Shown piece by piece: positions 44,794-60,607 of a stretch of DNA of 64,000 nt; position 1 is the stretch's first letter, and every line of letters starts with the position of its first letter. The notes below the pieces were generated by a model. It saw nothing but the letters and a program-made list of their open reading frames with translations. It made no database searches and was not told the origin of the DNA. The position numbers and the translations under genes were made by a program. Origin of the DNA: Plantago ovata (lineage: Eukaryota; Streptophyta; Magnoliopsida; Lamiales; Plantaginaceae); assembly GCA_028274465.1 (NCBI GenBank), contig CM051457.1:58575550-58639549 (forward strand), in the 5' to 3' direction.

Positions 44794-47000
44794 GAGGAGT
44801 CTGTTCATAAGATAAAAACTTCTACAGAATCCGACAAAAACTTTGCCATTTCAAGCACAAATAAACCTCTGAGTTCTTCTGCAACTCTCCGGTCAAAATT
44901 TTCTTTTGCAAAGTTTACTGTTCCGATCTCCTTTGTCCCTATATATATAAGTGAAGATGGCTCCCAAAAGATCATCTAGCTCTTCCCCAAAAGACCCAAG
45001 AGGTTCCAAGTCCCAAAAATCGAAAAGTTCTTCTTCTGCATCGGTTGCAACACAAGGAGCACCTACAATTGTGAACAATAGACTTTCACAATCGCCCATG
45101 GATGGAACTTATCTAAACACTGAAAAGTGTAAAGGTAAGATGCAATGGGGTGCTTCTGCCCTAAGAGAGCATATGAATGTTCTCTCTGAAGAAGGAAACG
45201 CCGTACAAGAAGCAGAGGATTTATTGGAAAGAAATGGACTGATGAAATTGATTAGTGGCACACCCACTTGCTTGAGCACCATTGATGTGCTTGAGTTTTA
45301 CAACAATGTCGTTGTAAACACTGTCACTACAAATGGTGTCACTAAAAAATGATTACCACTAGTGTTCAGTCAAAGCAAGTCGTCCTCAGATGGACTGATA
45401 TTGCAGCTCACTTTGAGCTTCCACTCATCGGAGAATTTGAAGAAGTTACTTATGATACAGAGACCCTTGCTAACTTCTATGCTGAAGTTAGAAATCTTGA
45501 ACCAATCAATGGGGTTGAGGCACCTACAAAGCTCGGCAGAGTGGATGTTAAAAGAAAATATCTAATTGAATCACTAAAATTACTGCGCCTCTTTCTGATT
45601 AGAGTAGTAGACTCTCAAGTTGGTGGAATAGACCAAATAGGGCTGAAAAGATGGCCTTTACTGAGCATTAGCTTCAACAATGTTAAAACTGAGCTGAATT
45701 GGGTTAAGTTCATTTTTAACAAACTTGTGGAAAATGCTGAAAAATTTAAATTTTCAGTTGAGGATAATCTGGTAAGCCCCACTGAGAATGTCTCTTACGG
45801 ACTGAAGTTGTGCTACCTCTTGCAGAAGATGGATTTCGTCCTTAGGGAAAACCTCCCTATAGAATCCATGTGGATGCTAGTAAAGCATACTACTGAACAA
45901 AAAGCTAAGAAAGTTCAATCTAATCCTGCACCAGCACACTCAGCAGTTGGCTCAAGAAAGAGGAAGAATTCTACAAAAGTTCCTCTTGCTGACATAGCAC
46001 CCTGTGCTGATGTTAGTGACATTTCCAAGCAAAAGAAGGTTGCTAAGAAAGCAACTTCTTCAGCGCAGAGTCCAACTCATCAAGATGAGACTGCTGAGAA
46101 GAAGAAGGATACCTCTTCTTCAGTCCCTACTGCGACTACTCGCAGAGTTACAAGGAAAACTGCTGAAAGCGCAGTTCCAGTCACAGCTGAAAGTGTTGTT
46201 GATCAGAAAACTGATGTCTTAGCAGCAATTGTCAAAACAGGAAAGACTAAGGCTAAGAGAACCAAGAAAACTACTAGAAAGCAAGTAGCCCCAGTCCCTT
46301 CAGTAGATACTCTTTCATTTTATGAAGAATTTCTTGACACAACAGAGGACCAAAAGCTCACTAAAAAGGCCAAGGAAAAGGCAATCTGGTGATGCAGCTG
46401 AAAAAGTTCTTCCATGCAAACCCTGCTGAAGAAAAAGATGACACTGAGTCAGCAAACACTCAGGAACTACCAGTCCCTCCTCTCTATGAAATAACAATGG
46501 CTCCACAAAGTGATGTGGGAGCAGAGTTGTTGAAGGTTGTTGAAACAGCAACAAAAGAAAAGCTGACTGTTGCTGAAAAAGCAACCAGTCTGGAAAAAGA
46601 TGTTGTTGAGACAGCAACTGAGAAAGAAAGTGTGCTTGCTGACACTCACCTAAAAGGACAATCCAACGATGCACACAAAGCTGCTGATGATGAAATGAAT
46701 GAGGCAGCCTTCATAGATCCTGACCAACAAGTACAAGATGTACTCAAATATCTACAAGTAGATATGGATCAAGAAGTGCAAAAGAGATCAGATGTCTCTG
46801 TGCCACCATTCATGACCGAGAAAGATCTCAACGGTCAAGGTTCTTTTGCTCAACTTGTTTCATCTGAAACAAGGGAGAATGCTAAATAAGCATCTCAGCT
46901 AGAGAATACCAAGTAGTCTGCTGAGGAAGAGATCCAAAGAAATGATGAAGAGGCTGATACTTCAGTAAGGACAAAATCTACTACTGTTGAACCTCAGCAG

Positions 47001-47085
47001 GTAGTTGATTCAAGTAATCTATATTTGTCATTATCTTTTGATTTATTGTCTTTAGATAACTCAAATTCTTTTCAGAATTCTCAAG
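47001..47085 (+). other. Putative intron 1 in the 3' ORF of element F
   Basis: 85 nt, donor after CCTCAGCAG (GTAGTTGATTC), acceptor TTCTTTTCAG before AATTCTCAAGA. Matches intron a of element A. Confidence 0.7.
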
Positions 47086-47150
47086 AGACGGATACAAGCA
47101 AGAAGCATGCTGAAGCTTCTGTATCATAACCAATTCCTCCTGTTCAGCTG

Positions 47151-47223
47151 GTAGAACTTTTTTTTTGATAAATTAACTAAGTTTCATAACTTAGTACTTG
47201 TATCTCATGTGTTGTTATTACAG
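47151..47223 (+). other. Putative intron 2 in the 3' ORF of element F
   Basis: 73 nt, donor GTAGAAC, acceptor GTTATTACAG before GAACTTGC. It shares an AACTTAGTACTTGTATCT-like stretch with intron b of element A. Confidence 0.66.
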
Positions 47224-47319
47224 GAACTTGCAAATCAGGATGCTAATCAAGGTCCTGAAGAAATGATTATAGAGACAGCACAACCATGTGTGCAAAATGA
47301 GCCTGCGTCTTCTCAGCAG

Positions 47320-47400
47320 GTAGCTCATTTATCATTTAAAGAATCTATTTCTATAATCAAATTGTAAACCTGTACTAATAATTAACACACTCTCTTACAG
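47320..47400 (+). other. Putative intron 3 in the 3' ORF of element F
   Basis: 81 nt, donor after TCTCAGCAG (GTAGCTC), acceptor CTCTCTTACAG before GCTGATTTT. Counterpart of intron c of element A. Confidence 0.66.
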
Positions 47401-50400
47401 GCTGATTTTGAGAAATGTCTGCTTGACCTAGAGATACTCTCTCATCAAGAAAGTTCAGCATACATGTACAAACAGTTCAAAAAGACTACGTTGTCCAAGG
47501 TTGTGAAATCTTTCAGCACCTGACAAAAGTACAGATCAATGGACTTTGCTGAACTCTTCCCTCTTCTCATCAATGACAAGAAGAAGAAGTCATTGCTCAA
47601 TCTGCAAGCTTTCATTTATTCTGTAATGCCGATGGATCATGTTACTTTTGCTGAGCAAATGAATAGCGAACTACTCAATACCATCAGCAAAATGCTCAAG
47701 AAAAAGTTCAAAGAAGCTAGTCTCAATGACAAAGCTGAATTGCTGAAGAACAACTTTGTTCCTGCAGTAGCTGACCCAAAAGTAATAACTGAAGAAAAGG
47801 AAGTGACTAGTAAAGCTTTGTACAAGCCTATTCCTATAGTCATCTTTACTGCTGATGAGGGAAATGATAAAGAAAAAGAAGAGGATGAGGAATCCAGTGG
47901 TGAGAATGATCCTGATGGTTCTAAGGACTGAAAGGACGACGATGATGATACCCGAGGTCCTATTCCCAGTGCTGGTGGAGAGATAACTAAGGCTAATGAT
48001 CAGCCTGATCAAGCACATGCTGAAAAGCATGATGCTGAGCAACCACCTCCCATCAACCCTAAAGAAACCACTCCCACTGCTATTGAGATACCAAGAGCTG
48101 ATACTGCTGTTGAGACAATTGAAATTCCTACAGCTGAACAAGTTGTAGAGAATACTGAAAAACCAACAACTGAAGAAGTTGTTGATGCTGAAACTGCTCA
48201 AAAGCTTGCTGAAATTGCTAAAGGCAAAAAGAAGCTTGCTGAAGATGAATTAGATGCACAAGCTATGATCAAGGTTACTACTGAAAACCTTGATAAGGAG
48301 GAAGCTGAAGATCTCAGAAACGCTATTCAGAACAGCCTAATGATAAATGTTCCAGAGACTCAACATTTTGAGATTGCTCAGTCTTTTCGAATAAATGATA
48401 CAGAAAAAACTTCACTTACACATCCTACTACTGGTGAAACTCCAGTTGATGAGTCGCAAGCGTTGCATTCAGCAACCACTCATCCCGACGAACAACAAGA
48501 AGTGGCTGACACAGAAAAGCTAGCATGCATGGAGGATGATGCTGATAGTTCCTCTTGCTTCTCTGATTATGATGGAGACAATACTGGAGATAAAATTGCT
48601 CAAACACAAGCTGACCCTACTGAAATCAATGTAGTGGATCATGCTGAAACTTCTGATGCACTCCATCACACTGAATCTTCAGACGACGACCATGAAACGC
48701 ATGAAACTGCGCACACTGAAGATTAGTTCGCCACTGAATTAAAGGCTCATTTAGTTGTTCCCTCACTTGTACCATTTCCAGATGTGGATAGTGTTACACC
48801 AAGGTTTAATGCACTACTACAAGTTCACAAACAGTGCACTGATGAGGATGCAGCACTACTTGCTGAAGAGCCAATGAACTTTGAAAAGATCTTGAAGGTC
48901 TTGGTGAAAAGAACAACAAGTCTTACTTTGGCTCAGGCTAATGTCAACACACAACACAAGACCAATGATGCATCTTCGGTCCAAACAACGAGAGTTGCTA
49001 AAAATGCACTCAAAAAGGCACAAAAGGCCCTTGAAGAAAAAAATGCCATCATTGAAAGATTAAACAGAGAAATGGATGAAGTTAGACACACTATGTCTAC
49101 ACTTAACAAAGGTCAGCAGGAGCTGATCTTGCACTTTAATGGGCTAAAGACTCTTACTGATTTCTATAATGAGTACATTTCCACCCAAGTCTTTGCTGAC
49201 AAGCAATCCATGTCTAAGGGGGAAGAAAAACAGAAGAGATCAAGGAAGAGTAAAAAGGATTTACCTCCTACTGCTCCGCCCCCTGTGCTGAAGTTGACAA
49301 ATCCTCTACTTGATGCTGAAAAAGTATCAACCAGATCTCAGAAAAGATCTGAGACTGAAACTGAGAGAAGTTCAGCACCTGCAGCAAAGAAGATGAAAAC
49401 TGCTGCTAACACTTCTGAAACATGTGGAGAAGCTCACATCATGTACGAAACTGACAATGATGATGATGATGAGTTGCCTTTGACCAAAGTTCTCAACATT
49501 AAGTCTATCTCTGCTCCGACTCCCTCTGGACAGCCTAAGCACTTCTCCTCTAACTCCAGATCCTCAGCAAAGGATCAAGGAAATGCTAAGTCAAGAAGAA
49601 GAATACAAAGAGAAGAGAAAGAAGGCTTGCTGACATTGCAGTAGGTATTGACATTGGATATACAAAGACTAGCAACGAGGAAACCACTCAAAATGTGGTC
49701 AGAAACCTCAAAGGTTGCTGGATTCTTAAGCTAGAAGCCTACTAGCAAATTATTTCTTTCCAACTGCTATGCTGAATCAGCTTTATAGTTGGATTGATCT
49801 AAAAGTTGCGAAGAAAGAAAGGGATCCTCCTCCCTACCCAAGGAACATTGCTGCAAAATGGCTGAATATTGAAATCTTGGTAAGAAGAAACTCCATCAGC
49901 AACAAGTTAAGACAAGAGCCTGACTTCATCAAGCCTATGGATGTTGCTTACTACAATGACCCTATAACCAACAAGTCCATAAATAAACTCCACTTGATTC
50001 CTTATGAATTTTTCTATCTTACTGCAAAGGATCAAGATGAAGACCTTCGTTGGTTAAGGAAGATTCATGCCAATAATGGAATTTCTGACACTCAGCTCTT
50101 ACATGATAGTGATTGGGGTGTTCACTTATGGGTAGTACACTACAAAGATCTGAATGGTGAAATTCATCACTATACTGCGTGTAAGAATGCAAGAATAATT
50201 CAACTTGAAGTCCGCAAACTTCTTGAAGATTACGAGAAGGACTGCATTGAATTTATTTCCCTTGCTAAGAAGAGTGTGAGAGATATTCTCAGAGAATCCT
50301 CTGCTGGACAAGCTTAGAGATTCATAAAAGCTTTCCTAGTGTAAAGATTGTAATAGTTATCTATGTTCTTTCTTGTAAAACTTACTACAGAAAGATAACT

Positions 50401-50562
50401 ATCAACAATCAACTTTTGATGACTCTTATTGGTTCTTGATTATGCAAATTACTTATGCTTAATGTTTTATTATTCAAGTATATTTGCACTAATCAACTGA
50501 TTTATTCAACATCAGAAACCTCTAAAAGGGTAACAATTAATTTAGTCATGGATTGTTGTCAT

Positions 50563-50578
50563 CAAAAAGGGGGAAATA
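50563..50578 (+). other. Purine tract (plus-strand primer site) of element F
   Basis: AAAAAGGGGGAAATA lies immediately before the 3' LTR start (TATTAGG; family form TGTTAGG). The same tract adjoins the 3' LTRs of B and C on the minus strand. Confidence 0.88.
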
Positions 50579-52138
50579 TATTAGGATACTTGTAATTTTG
50601 ATGAACTGATATTACCATGCTAAATTAAGAACAGTCCAGTGATTAGTACTCTTAGGGTCCATAGAAATTAGAATTTTTAAAGGACATTGTAAAAGAGGAA
50701 CATCTGCTGAAGACTTAGTATAGGTACTAGATAGGTTCTTTTGTCTGCTGATGATGTACGTTGTTTGTTGAAACAATCTATTGAAATATAAGAACCACTC
50801 AGAAGACTTGAAGACTTAAAGATTTGAAAACAAGAAGACTTGAAGTTTCCTGATATTTGGTATCTATATAAAGCACATAGTAAAATTAACTAAAGCACAT
50901 ATTTGAGCAAAGCAGAAAACAAAAGTGTTAAACTTGAGTCTGCTGAGTTGATACAACGTGCTAACGTAACTACATGTGACCTTACTTGCTGAAGTAGTAC
51001 TTTCATTTAAGCTCCAAGTTTCAAACGTTGAAACAGGTCAAAGAGCATTAAATGAAAATCATGTCGTTCTGAAAAAAGTTGAACACGCTGCTGACAGTAC
51101 CTTCGTAGCAAGATAGTGACATTTTCTGGCTCCGGCTTAGAATTTTAAAATTCAAACGGCACCAAAAAATCATTATAAATAGAGACCCTTAGGCAGTGAA
51201 AGAAAGGGTGTAAAAAACGTGATCTTACTCTCACTTGTGCTTTCAAACTCACTTCTTTCTTAAGCTCACTACTGTCTAAAGATCCGACCCAAGACTTAAG
51301 CTTGAAACAAAAGCTACTTGTGAAGAAGTAGAACTGTGGCTAAGAAATTACTTAAGTGTTCTTTCTCCTGAACAAGAAATAGTCTTGACACCCAGAAACA
51401 ATATACTTATAACTGAAAAGTTATTCAGTTGAGTTTCTCAAGATTACTTGGTATTAGCTGAAAACTCAATCTCATTGTGATCTTCACCAAAAACCTCTCT
51501 AACTGATAAAACACCATTTCATAGGCGTGGAATTCAGGGGGAACTAATCAAGCAAGGATTTGCTGATATGTGTACCAAGTTTGGTGGAGAACAAGGGTTT
51601 AGTTCTTAGGATAGGTTGGAAACAAAGCAAGGCTGCTTTGGTTTCTGGAATACTAGTAGATTAGGTGTTGTAAGGAACCTCATCATCTGTCTTAGTGAAT
51701 TCAGTCCTAGCAAGGACAAGGTGGACTAGTTGAGGGATTACGCCACCCTCAGAAACCACTATAAAGTGTTTGTGTGATTTAGTTACAACATTTACATTTC
51801 AGCAAAGCTTTATTTTAGTTACTGCAGAATCTTTCAAAAAGCTTTAACTCAGCAGACTTGGTTTAAAATTGCTTTGTCTAACCTGCTGAGTTGTTGTTTT
51901 GTCAAAAGCACTTAATTTCAAAAGACTTCCGTTCTATGATTAGTTAAGTATTAGCAAAGCTTATTACTGAACAAGTATTAAGCACCTTGCTGAGAAACTG
52001 TATTAAATATCAGCATAAGCACTTTACTGAAAAGTAAAAGCACCTTGCTGAGAATGTTTTAGACAACGAAAATGTTTTAGAGACTATTCACCCCCCCCCC
52101 CCCCCAAGGTCTCTACTTGTTGTCTAAAAAGACCAACA
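50579..52138 (+). repeat. 3' LTR of element F
   Basis: 1560 bp, ends in AAAAAGACCAACA. TATA box TATAAATAGAGA near 51173. A C-run of about 17 near 52090 corresponds to the G-run near the start of the minus-oriented LTRs. Clearly diverged from the LTRs of A and B. Confidence 0.85.
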
Positions 52139-55100
52139 CTTATAGTTATAAAAGAGTCGTGCGTGTATGTACGATATATACACCAAGGGTATTGGAATGA
52201 TAAGAGAAAGAAGGGAAGCCTTTTGGCAACATAAATACCAGGTTAGGTTATCTGAAACCTGATGTTACTCATTCATTCAAATGGATAATATAGATCTATA
52301 AAGATATGGTTTTATCATGGTGAAGAGACATTCGAGTTTATTGTCTCAATGTTAAAAAAATGATTGATATGGTTATTACCGTTATTGATGACTTAAGTTC
52401 TGATTATAATCCTGAAATTATGAGTTACTCTGATGGTTATACTTCTCCACGAATTTGAATTTGATGTTAATTGGATATGGAAATTTGGTTGAGCCTCAAA
52501 TGCGAAAATTATGATTCACCAAGGATATTGTGATGCAGGTAAGTAAGGCTTGTTTAGTGTTTAATGGTGACAAGGAAAATGATGGTCCATGTTAGGACGC
52601 TAAGATAGGCTATCTGAGATTTGATAGTTATGTTGTGAATATAAGATATATAGACTTCGGGGCATATGTTGTGATCAAGTAATACGTAATTCAAGTGCCT
52701 ATGAAATGCTTTTTACTAGGTACCTTTTTACTATGAAAATTCATAAAGAAAGTATGGTTATTGGTACAATATGTATACCGAGGATGTTTAAAATGATGAG
52801 AAAGGGTAGAAAGCCAATTTGGCTAATGTTGTGGATGAAACATTAGGTTATCTAAATCATATCCATGTTGTTAGAAGACTTGTAAAGATTTACAAGATAT
52901 GATGTGTTATGGAAAATGATGAGTCATAGAATGATTATGTCTCCATGATATGTTCGAGGATATTTCTGCATAATACTGTATAGAATGATCTGAATTGTTG
53001 GGATTCGAGTATAGGAAGAACTACCGCATAAATATTGGTATTGATCCATAAGACAGAATGTATCTTTTGAAAATTTAAGTGTTCGATTCTTCGAATTAGT
53101 GGAAAGGACAAGATTGGTGAAAGTACTAGCTCATGTTCCTGCTATATATGTCAAGGTGAAAATAGTCAAAAGTTTACTAAAGGTTGTCTAAGTTAGGCAC
53201 GGATGTTTCTTGACTTCTATGGACATGATATGGTGTACGTGTGGTTTAAAAAAAATTTGTTACTCCTTTGGGGAGGTATTCTAAAATTTGCTAAGAACAA
53301 TAAATTTCTCATTGTCATAGGTTAAGGAAATATTTGATAACAAAATGGAATTTGGAATTAAAGATTTCGAATAGAAAATGTTTTAAGGAGAAATCATCAA
53401 CACAAGAAGCAAGTTTCAAAGTAGAGTTATATATGTAAAATAAGCACCTCTGATATTCTCTGATGGGAGTATGAAATTTCGAGGAGGAAATTTTTTTAAG
53501 GAGGAGAGAATTGTAACACCCCGAGCCTTTTTAACCCTCTTAATAAGAAATTAATTAATATTAATGAAAATTAAGTTTAATTATAATATTTACTTATGAA
53601 AAAATATGATGTTGTGGCTCATGAAGAAAATTATGGCAAGTCATTCGATATATTATGTCTTGGGCCCAAGTTATGGTTAAATGTACGTTCCTGCCCCACT
53701 AAGTTTGACGGGATCGTTTTATATCTAACGAGATGCTACGAGATAACGGACACAGTAATATGAATCGTACGAGTTTATCGTATTTGTGTATATTTTTCTA
53801 AGAATTATTATTTTTCAAGTTTTGATTGCCCCGACCTTCCATAAATTTGATTGGACCGTTATATATCCAAACGAGGGGCTATGAAAAAACGGACACCATA
53901 ATATAGACCAAATGATTTTATAGCTTTTGAATATATGTTCATTTTTATATTTCGGACATATGTGTAAAAGTCGAAATTAACCGGCCGACGGAAATAATTC
54001 ATTGATTTAGTATAATAGTAACGAATGACGCGTGTCACCAACACAGCTCCATGGCCTTTAACCCATTGCCACTTGTCCCATATTATTTTCTTACTTTGTT
54101 ACTTCTCATCAAAGTAACGGGAGAAGGTGTTAGTCATCACCATTCCCGTTCCCACTCCATTTCTTTATCGCACACCATCATCACACTCACAGGCGAGAGA
54201 ATCAGAAAGAACGTAGATCAAATGAGCGGAGAAAAGAAGAATAGAAGAATATATGATCAAATGATTAAATTAGTGATGTATAGCAATCGGATAATTTACT
54301 CAAGTGTCTACGGTTAACATGTAACGATAGTACGAGAAACAACGATACCTTTGCACGATGAATTGTAAGTATAACTTTGTAACTTGCTATTTGATATGTT
54401 TGTAAGTGCTATTTGATATATTGTTATTTGTCTGATATGTGATATCGGTTTCTACATATGTGATTCGAGATTATTGTGCTATCTGTATGGATTTGGTCAT
54501 TGAAGTCGATGATAATAATGTGAAGATATTGCCCTGAATCTCTATATGTGTGAATTCTATGTTTTAGATATAAAGTTAAGCTTATTCTGAGCTAATAGTA
54601 CTTATGATATATATATTCGGCATGATATGCATTCATAAGAGATAAAAGGACTCTGTTATGGCTACTTATGACCTTGAGTAAATTTTCAAAATAAATAAGA
54701 TACCTTGGGGGCACCCATATGCTACAGACACACCTGGGGATGTACGGATCTCCATAGGTGTAGCCAAATATACTTCGGGGGCACCCATATGCTACAGACA
54801 CCATGGGATGTACGGATGTCCATCGGTGTAGCCAACAATAATAAGTCGGGGATGTACGGATATCCGCATGTGTGTTTGAAAAAAAAAATGGCACAAGGTG
54901 CCACGTGATCACGAACTACTCCTGGTTATAGCAGGGCATAAAAGATAAGAAAATGACTAAGCACGTGCATTGATGTGATATGAATTCAATGTATGTGATA
55001 AGTAGAGCTTACGTACGATGTGCTTATAAGATAAGTAACTTGTAATGGCACAAAGAAGAAATGAAAGATGGAGGTGAAATATATGTATTGAAAGAGAAGA

Positions 55101-55630
55101 AGAAGAAGAAGTATAAGTGATGAAATGCTTGTTCAATGATTGCATTACAAGTTGTAAAATAACGTGCTATCAAGTACCTTACAGGACGTTAAATGGCTAG
55201 TTACTTGATTATACTTATTGAGCCCGCAACTCATCCAATTTCGATGTTGTTGTTTTTTTTTTAGTTGATCAAGAAGAAGTCAAAGGAAAGTGCTTAACAA
55301 ATAAAAGTTAAGTCGTGGATCAAAGGTTGGCTGGCTGGTTTCACTCCTAGGTATTGGCTCATCATATGCATCTGATATAGGTCAATCTGGTTATGTAAGA
55401 GAGGATGGACTCCTCCAAGCACATGAAGTATGTATCCTAGTATAATTGTTAATGCTTTAGCATATGTTTCTAAATAAGATCTCTTCCGCTTACGTATAGA
55501 AAGTGTGTGAAAAATGTCTTTTCACTTGCATAAGTAAAGATCATAAAAAGAGTCTATGGTTTTGAAATGCTTATGTGTGTCTTAACACCTCAGTGTGTTT
55601 AATTACGTACAAAGGTGTTAGGGTGTTACA
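52139..55630 (+). mobile_element. Left partial copy of element K: 3' interior plus LTR
   Basis: 52139-53511 is nearly the same as 56112-57666 (shared TATAGTTATAAAAGAGTCGTG start and the AAGGAGGAGAGAA purine tract before the LTR). It is followed by LTR 53512-55630. Its left limit is the end of element F. No coding region recognised. Confidence 0.8.
53512..55630 (+). repeat. First LTR of element K
   Basis: 2119 bp. Contains a two-copy internal repeat of about 70 bp (GGGGGCACCCATATGCTACAG at about 54707 and 54777, each followed by GATGTACGGAT and GGTGTAGCCAA). Confidence 0.85.
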
Positions 55631-55634
55631 TTTG

Positions 55635-55646
55635 TGGTATCAGAGC
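55635..55646 (+). other. Primer binding site of element K (initiator tRNA-Met)
   Basis: TGGTATCAGAGC four bases after the LTR end, the usual site of chromoviruses and copia elements. Confidence 0.9.
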
Positions 55647-57666
55647 ACCGGTACGGGTTCTGTTGCCATATGTATGGTATGAAGTACCGGTGCAAGTTTT
55701 GTTTCAACTTAAATGATAGGTGTGATCCATAAGGGGATCTATAGACATTATGATGTTAAAGTGATGTATTTGCAAAAGCTATATGGTATGCCACATCATG
55801 ATAATATAGTTTCATACTAGAAGTGCATACACTCATTGATGAGCCAAGTGTACTATAAGGTGGAGAAACAACCGAGGTTGAGTAAGATCCTTTTACATCG
55901 CATAACAAGAAATAAGCGGGCATATTATTTGATTGTTCATATACAAGATGGTTAGTTGATATTGTTGTTAGTATTGTATATATTGTAAGCGCAAGTTGGT
56001 AACTCAGGGTGCTGAGCTCTAAGAAACTCTGAGGGTTTCACGTTACAAGATATTTATGGAATATTTACTACTATGAAATTTGTGTTGCTGATGCCTGACT
56101 ATATGTGTATGACACTTATAGTTATAAAAGAGTCGTGCGTGTATGTACTATATATACACCAAGGGTGTTGGAATGATAAGAGAAAGAAGGGAAGCCTTTT
56201 GGCAACATAAAAACCAGGTTAGGTTATCTGAAACCTAATGTTACTCATTCATTCAAATGGATAATATGGATCTCTTAAGATATGGTTTTATCATGGTGAA
56301 GAGACATTCGAGTTTATTGTCTCAATGTTAAAAAAATGATTGATATGGTTATTACCGTCATTGATGACTTAAGTTCTGACTATAATCCTTAAATTATGAG
56401 TTACTCTGATGGCTATACTTCCCAACGAATATGATGTTAATTGGATATGGAAAGTTGGTTGAGCCTCTCATGCAAAAATTATGATTCACCAAGGATATTG
56501 TGATGCAGGTAAGTAAGGCTTGTTTAGTGTTTAATGGTGACAAGTAAAATGATGGTCCATGTTAGGACGCTAAGATAGGCTATCTGAGATTTGATAGTTA
56601 TGTTGTGAATATGAGATATATAGACTTGGGGGCATATGTTGAGATCAACTAATACGTAATTCAAGTGCCTATGAAATGGTTTTTACTTGGGACCTTTTTA
56701 CTATGAAAATTCATAAAGAAAGTATGGTTATTTGTACAATATGTATGCCGAGAATGTTTAAAATGATGAAAAAGGGTAGAAAACCAATTTGGCTAATGTT
56801 GTGGATGAAACATTAGGTCACCTAAATCATATCCATGTTGTTAGAAGACTTGTAAAGATTTACAAGTTATGATGTGTTATGGAAAACGATGAGTCATAGA
56901 ATGATTATGTTTTCATGATATGTTTGAGGATATTCTGCATAATACTGTATAGAATGATCTGAATTGTTGGGATTCGAGTATAAGAAGAACTACCGCATAA
57001 ACATTGGTATAGATCCATAAGACGAAATGTATCTTATGAAAATTTAAGAGTTCGATTCTTCGAATTAGTGGAAAGGACAAGATTGGTGAAAGTACTAGCT
57101 CATGTTCCTGCTATATATGTCAAGGTGAAAATAGTCAAAAGTTTACTAAAGGTTGTCTAAGTTAGGCAAGGATGTTTCTTGACTTCTATGGACATGATAT
57201 GGTGTACGAGTGGTTAAAAAACACATTTGTTACTGCTTTGGGGAGGTATTCTAAGATTTTCTAAGAACGATAAATTTATCATTGTCATAGGTTAAGGAAA
57301 TATTTGAGAAAGTCAATTTTAGTGTATGGACTAACTTTTACAAAAAGCTTGTATGGGAATCATAATGTATTTTAAGTTAGCAAGATCCCTTGATACGGAT
57401 AAGTTCTACATTGTATTCTTTATCACGATCTGGTTTTGGTGTAGGGTGATTTGGTTTAAGTTGAACAAGTAGTGGATCTTTTGCATGGTAAGAAAAAAAA
57501 GGAATTTGGAATTAAAGAATACGAACAGTAAATGTTTTATGCAGAAATCAGCAACACAAGAAGCAAGTTTCAAAGTAGAGCTATATATGTGAAATAAGCA
57601 CCTCTGATATTCTCTGATGGGAGTATGAAATTTCGAGGACGAAATTTTTTTTAAGGAGGAGAGAAT

Positions 57667-59931
<2,265 letters not shown>

Positions 59932-60607
59932 ATTTATGTCAAGTTCTTCGATAACTTGAGGGATTTTATACAATTTAAATAACTCGTTGGATTTTGTACA
60001 ACTTTTGAATAAGTTAAGGGGGGTTTCGTAATTTGATGAAGCGTTTTGATTGTATGGTTGTGTTGGTGAAGACATTCGTACTTTGGGTATTTTGTGTGCT
60101 GGAATTTTTCGTCTTTGATGAGGGAGGATCAGTTTAAAAAGGTACCTTGGAAAAAATATCATTGTGGCTCAAAATGGTTGATCTATGCTCCTTGGCTTTC
60201 CTTCTTTGGACTAGAGCGTGATTGTTATTGATGGAATTATGGGAGGAATTTTGTTTGGTTTAGTGACTTAGCTCTTGATTTTGACTCTGGAGAACCATAT
60301 GTGGTATACTGTATTGGTTATTCCTGGATTTTGTAATATCCTAAAGCTTGTAAGCTTGTTCCGTTTGTTTTTTATGTATGTTGTATGGAGCATTTCTTAT
60401 GGTATTTTATTAATAAAAGTGTTTTTGATGTTAAAAAATAAAAAAAATAATAACCCAAACTACCACAGCACACCGAAGAAATTTTTACAATATTAAGTCC
60501 CCTTAACATGGCCATAATTTTTAATGATACAACATAAAAAAGTTATTATTAAACAGCGAAAAGTTTATATTCGTGAAGTTTGGAGTTTGAGAAGACCTTA
60601 AGACCTA

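Larger units (their letters stand above)
44957..50317 (+). pseudogene. Extra 3' ORF region of element F
   Basis: It starts MAPKRSSSSSPKDPRGSKSQ at 44957. N-terminal region: conserved GKMQWGASALREHM and, near 45600, DSQVGGIDQIGLKRWPLL, as in element A. Middle: Lys-rich and Glu/Ala-rich low complexity with basic clusters (near 45950-46300), three GT-AG intervals (47001-47400), then acidic stretches with poly-Asp (near 48500-48720 and 49455-49470). C-terminal region (49769-50317): DPPPYPRNIAAKWL, RWLRKIHANNGISDTQLL, HLWVVHYKDLNGEIHHYTA, a compact conserved block also kept in element C. No envelope hallmarks. Function unknown; nuclear action is inferred from basic clusters. The 5.4 kb length is large for a Sirevirus accessory ORF. 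Fossil. Confidence 0.68.
39822..52138 (+). mobile_element. Element F: plus-strand Sirevirus-type copia copy with 3' LTR
   Basis: Order on the plus strand: gag part (39822-40600), protease to RNase H (40813-43998), stem-loop array (44026-44409), TATA box, long 3' ORF (44957-50317), purine tract (50563-50578), 3' LTR (50579-52138). No 5' LTR is present; the copy starts within gag at the junction with E. Same family as A, B and C but clearly more diverged, so probably older. Broken in many places. Confidence 0.87.

Noticed and set aside
44957-50317. Envelope gene of a retrovirus-like copia
   Set aside because: Position fits, but no signal peptide, transmembrane helix or cysteine pattern is visible; basic clusters point to a nuclear protein.
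60275-60496. Small host gene
   Set aside because: No homology or splice context; the A-rich end suggests at most an old 3' end of a LINE or transcript.
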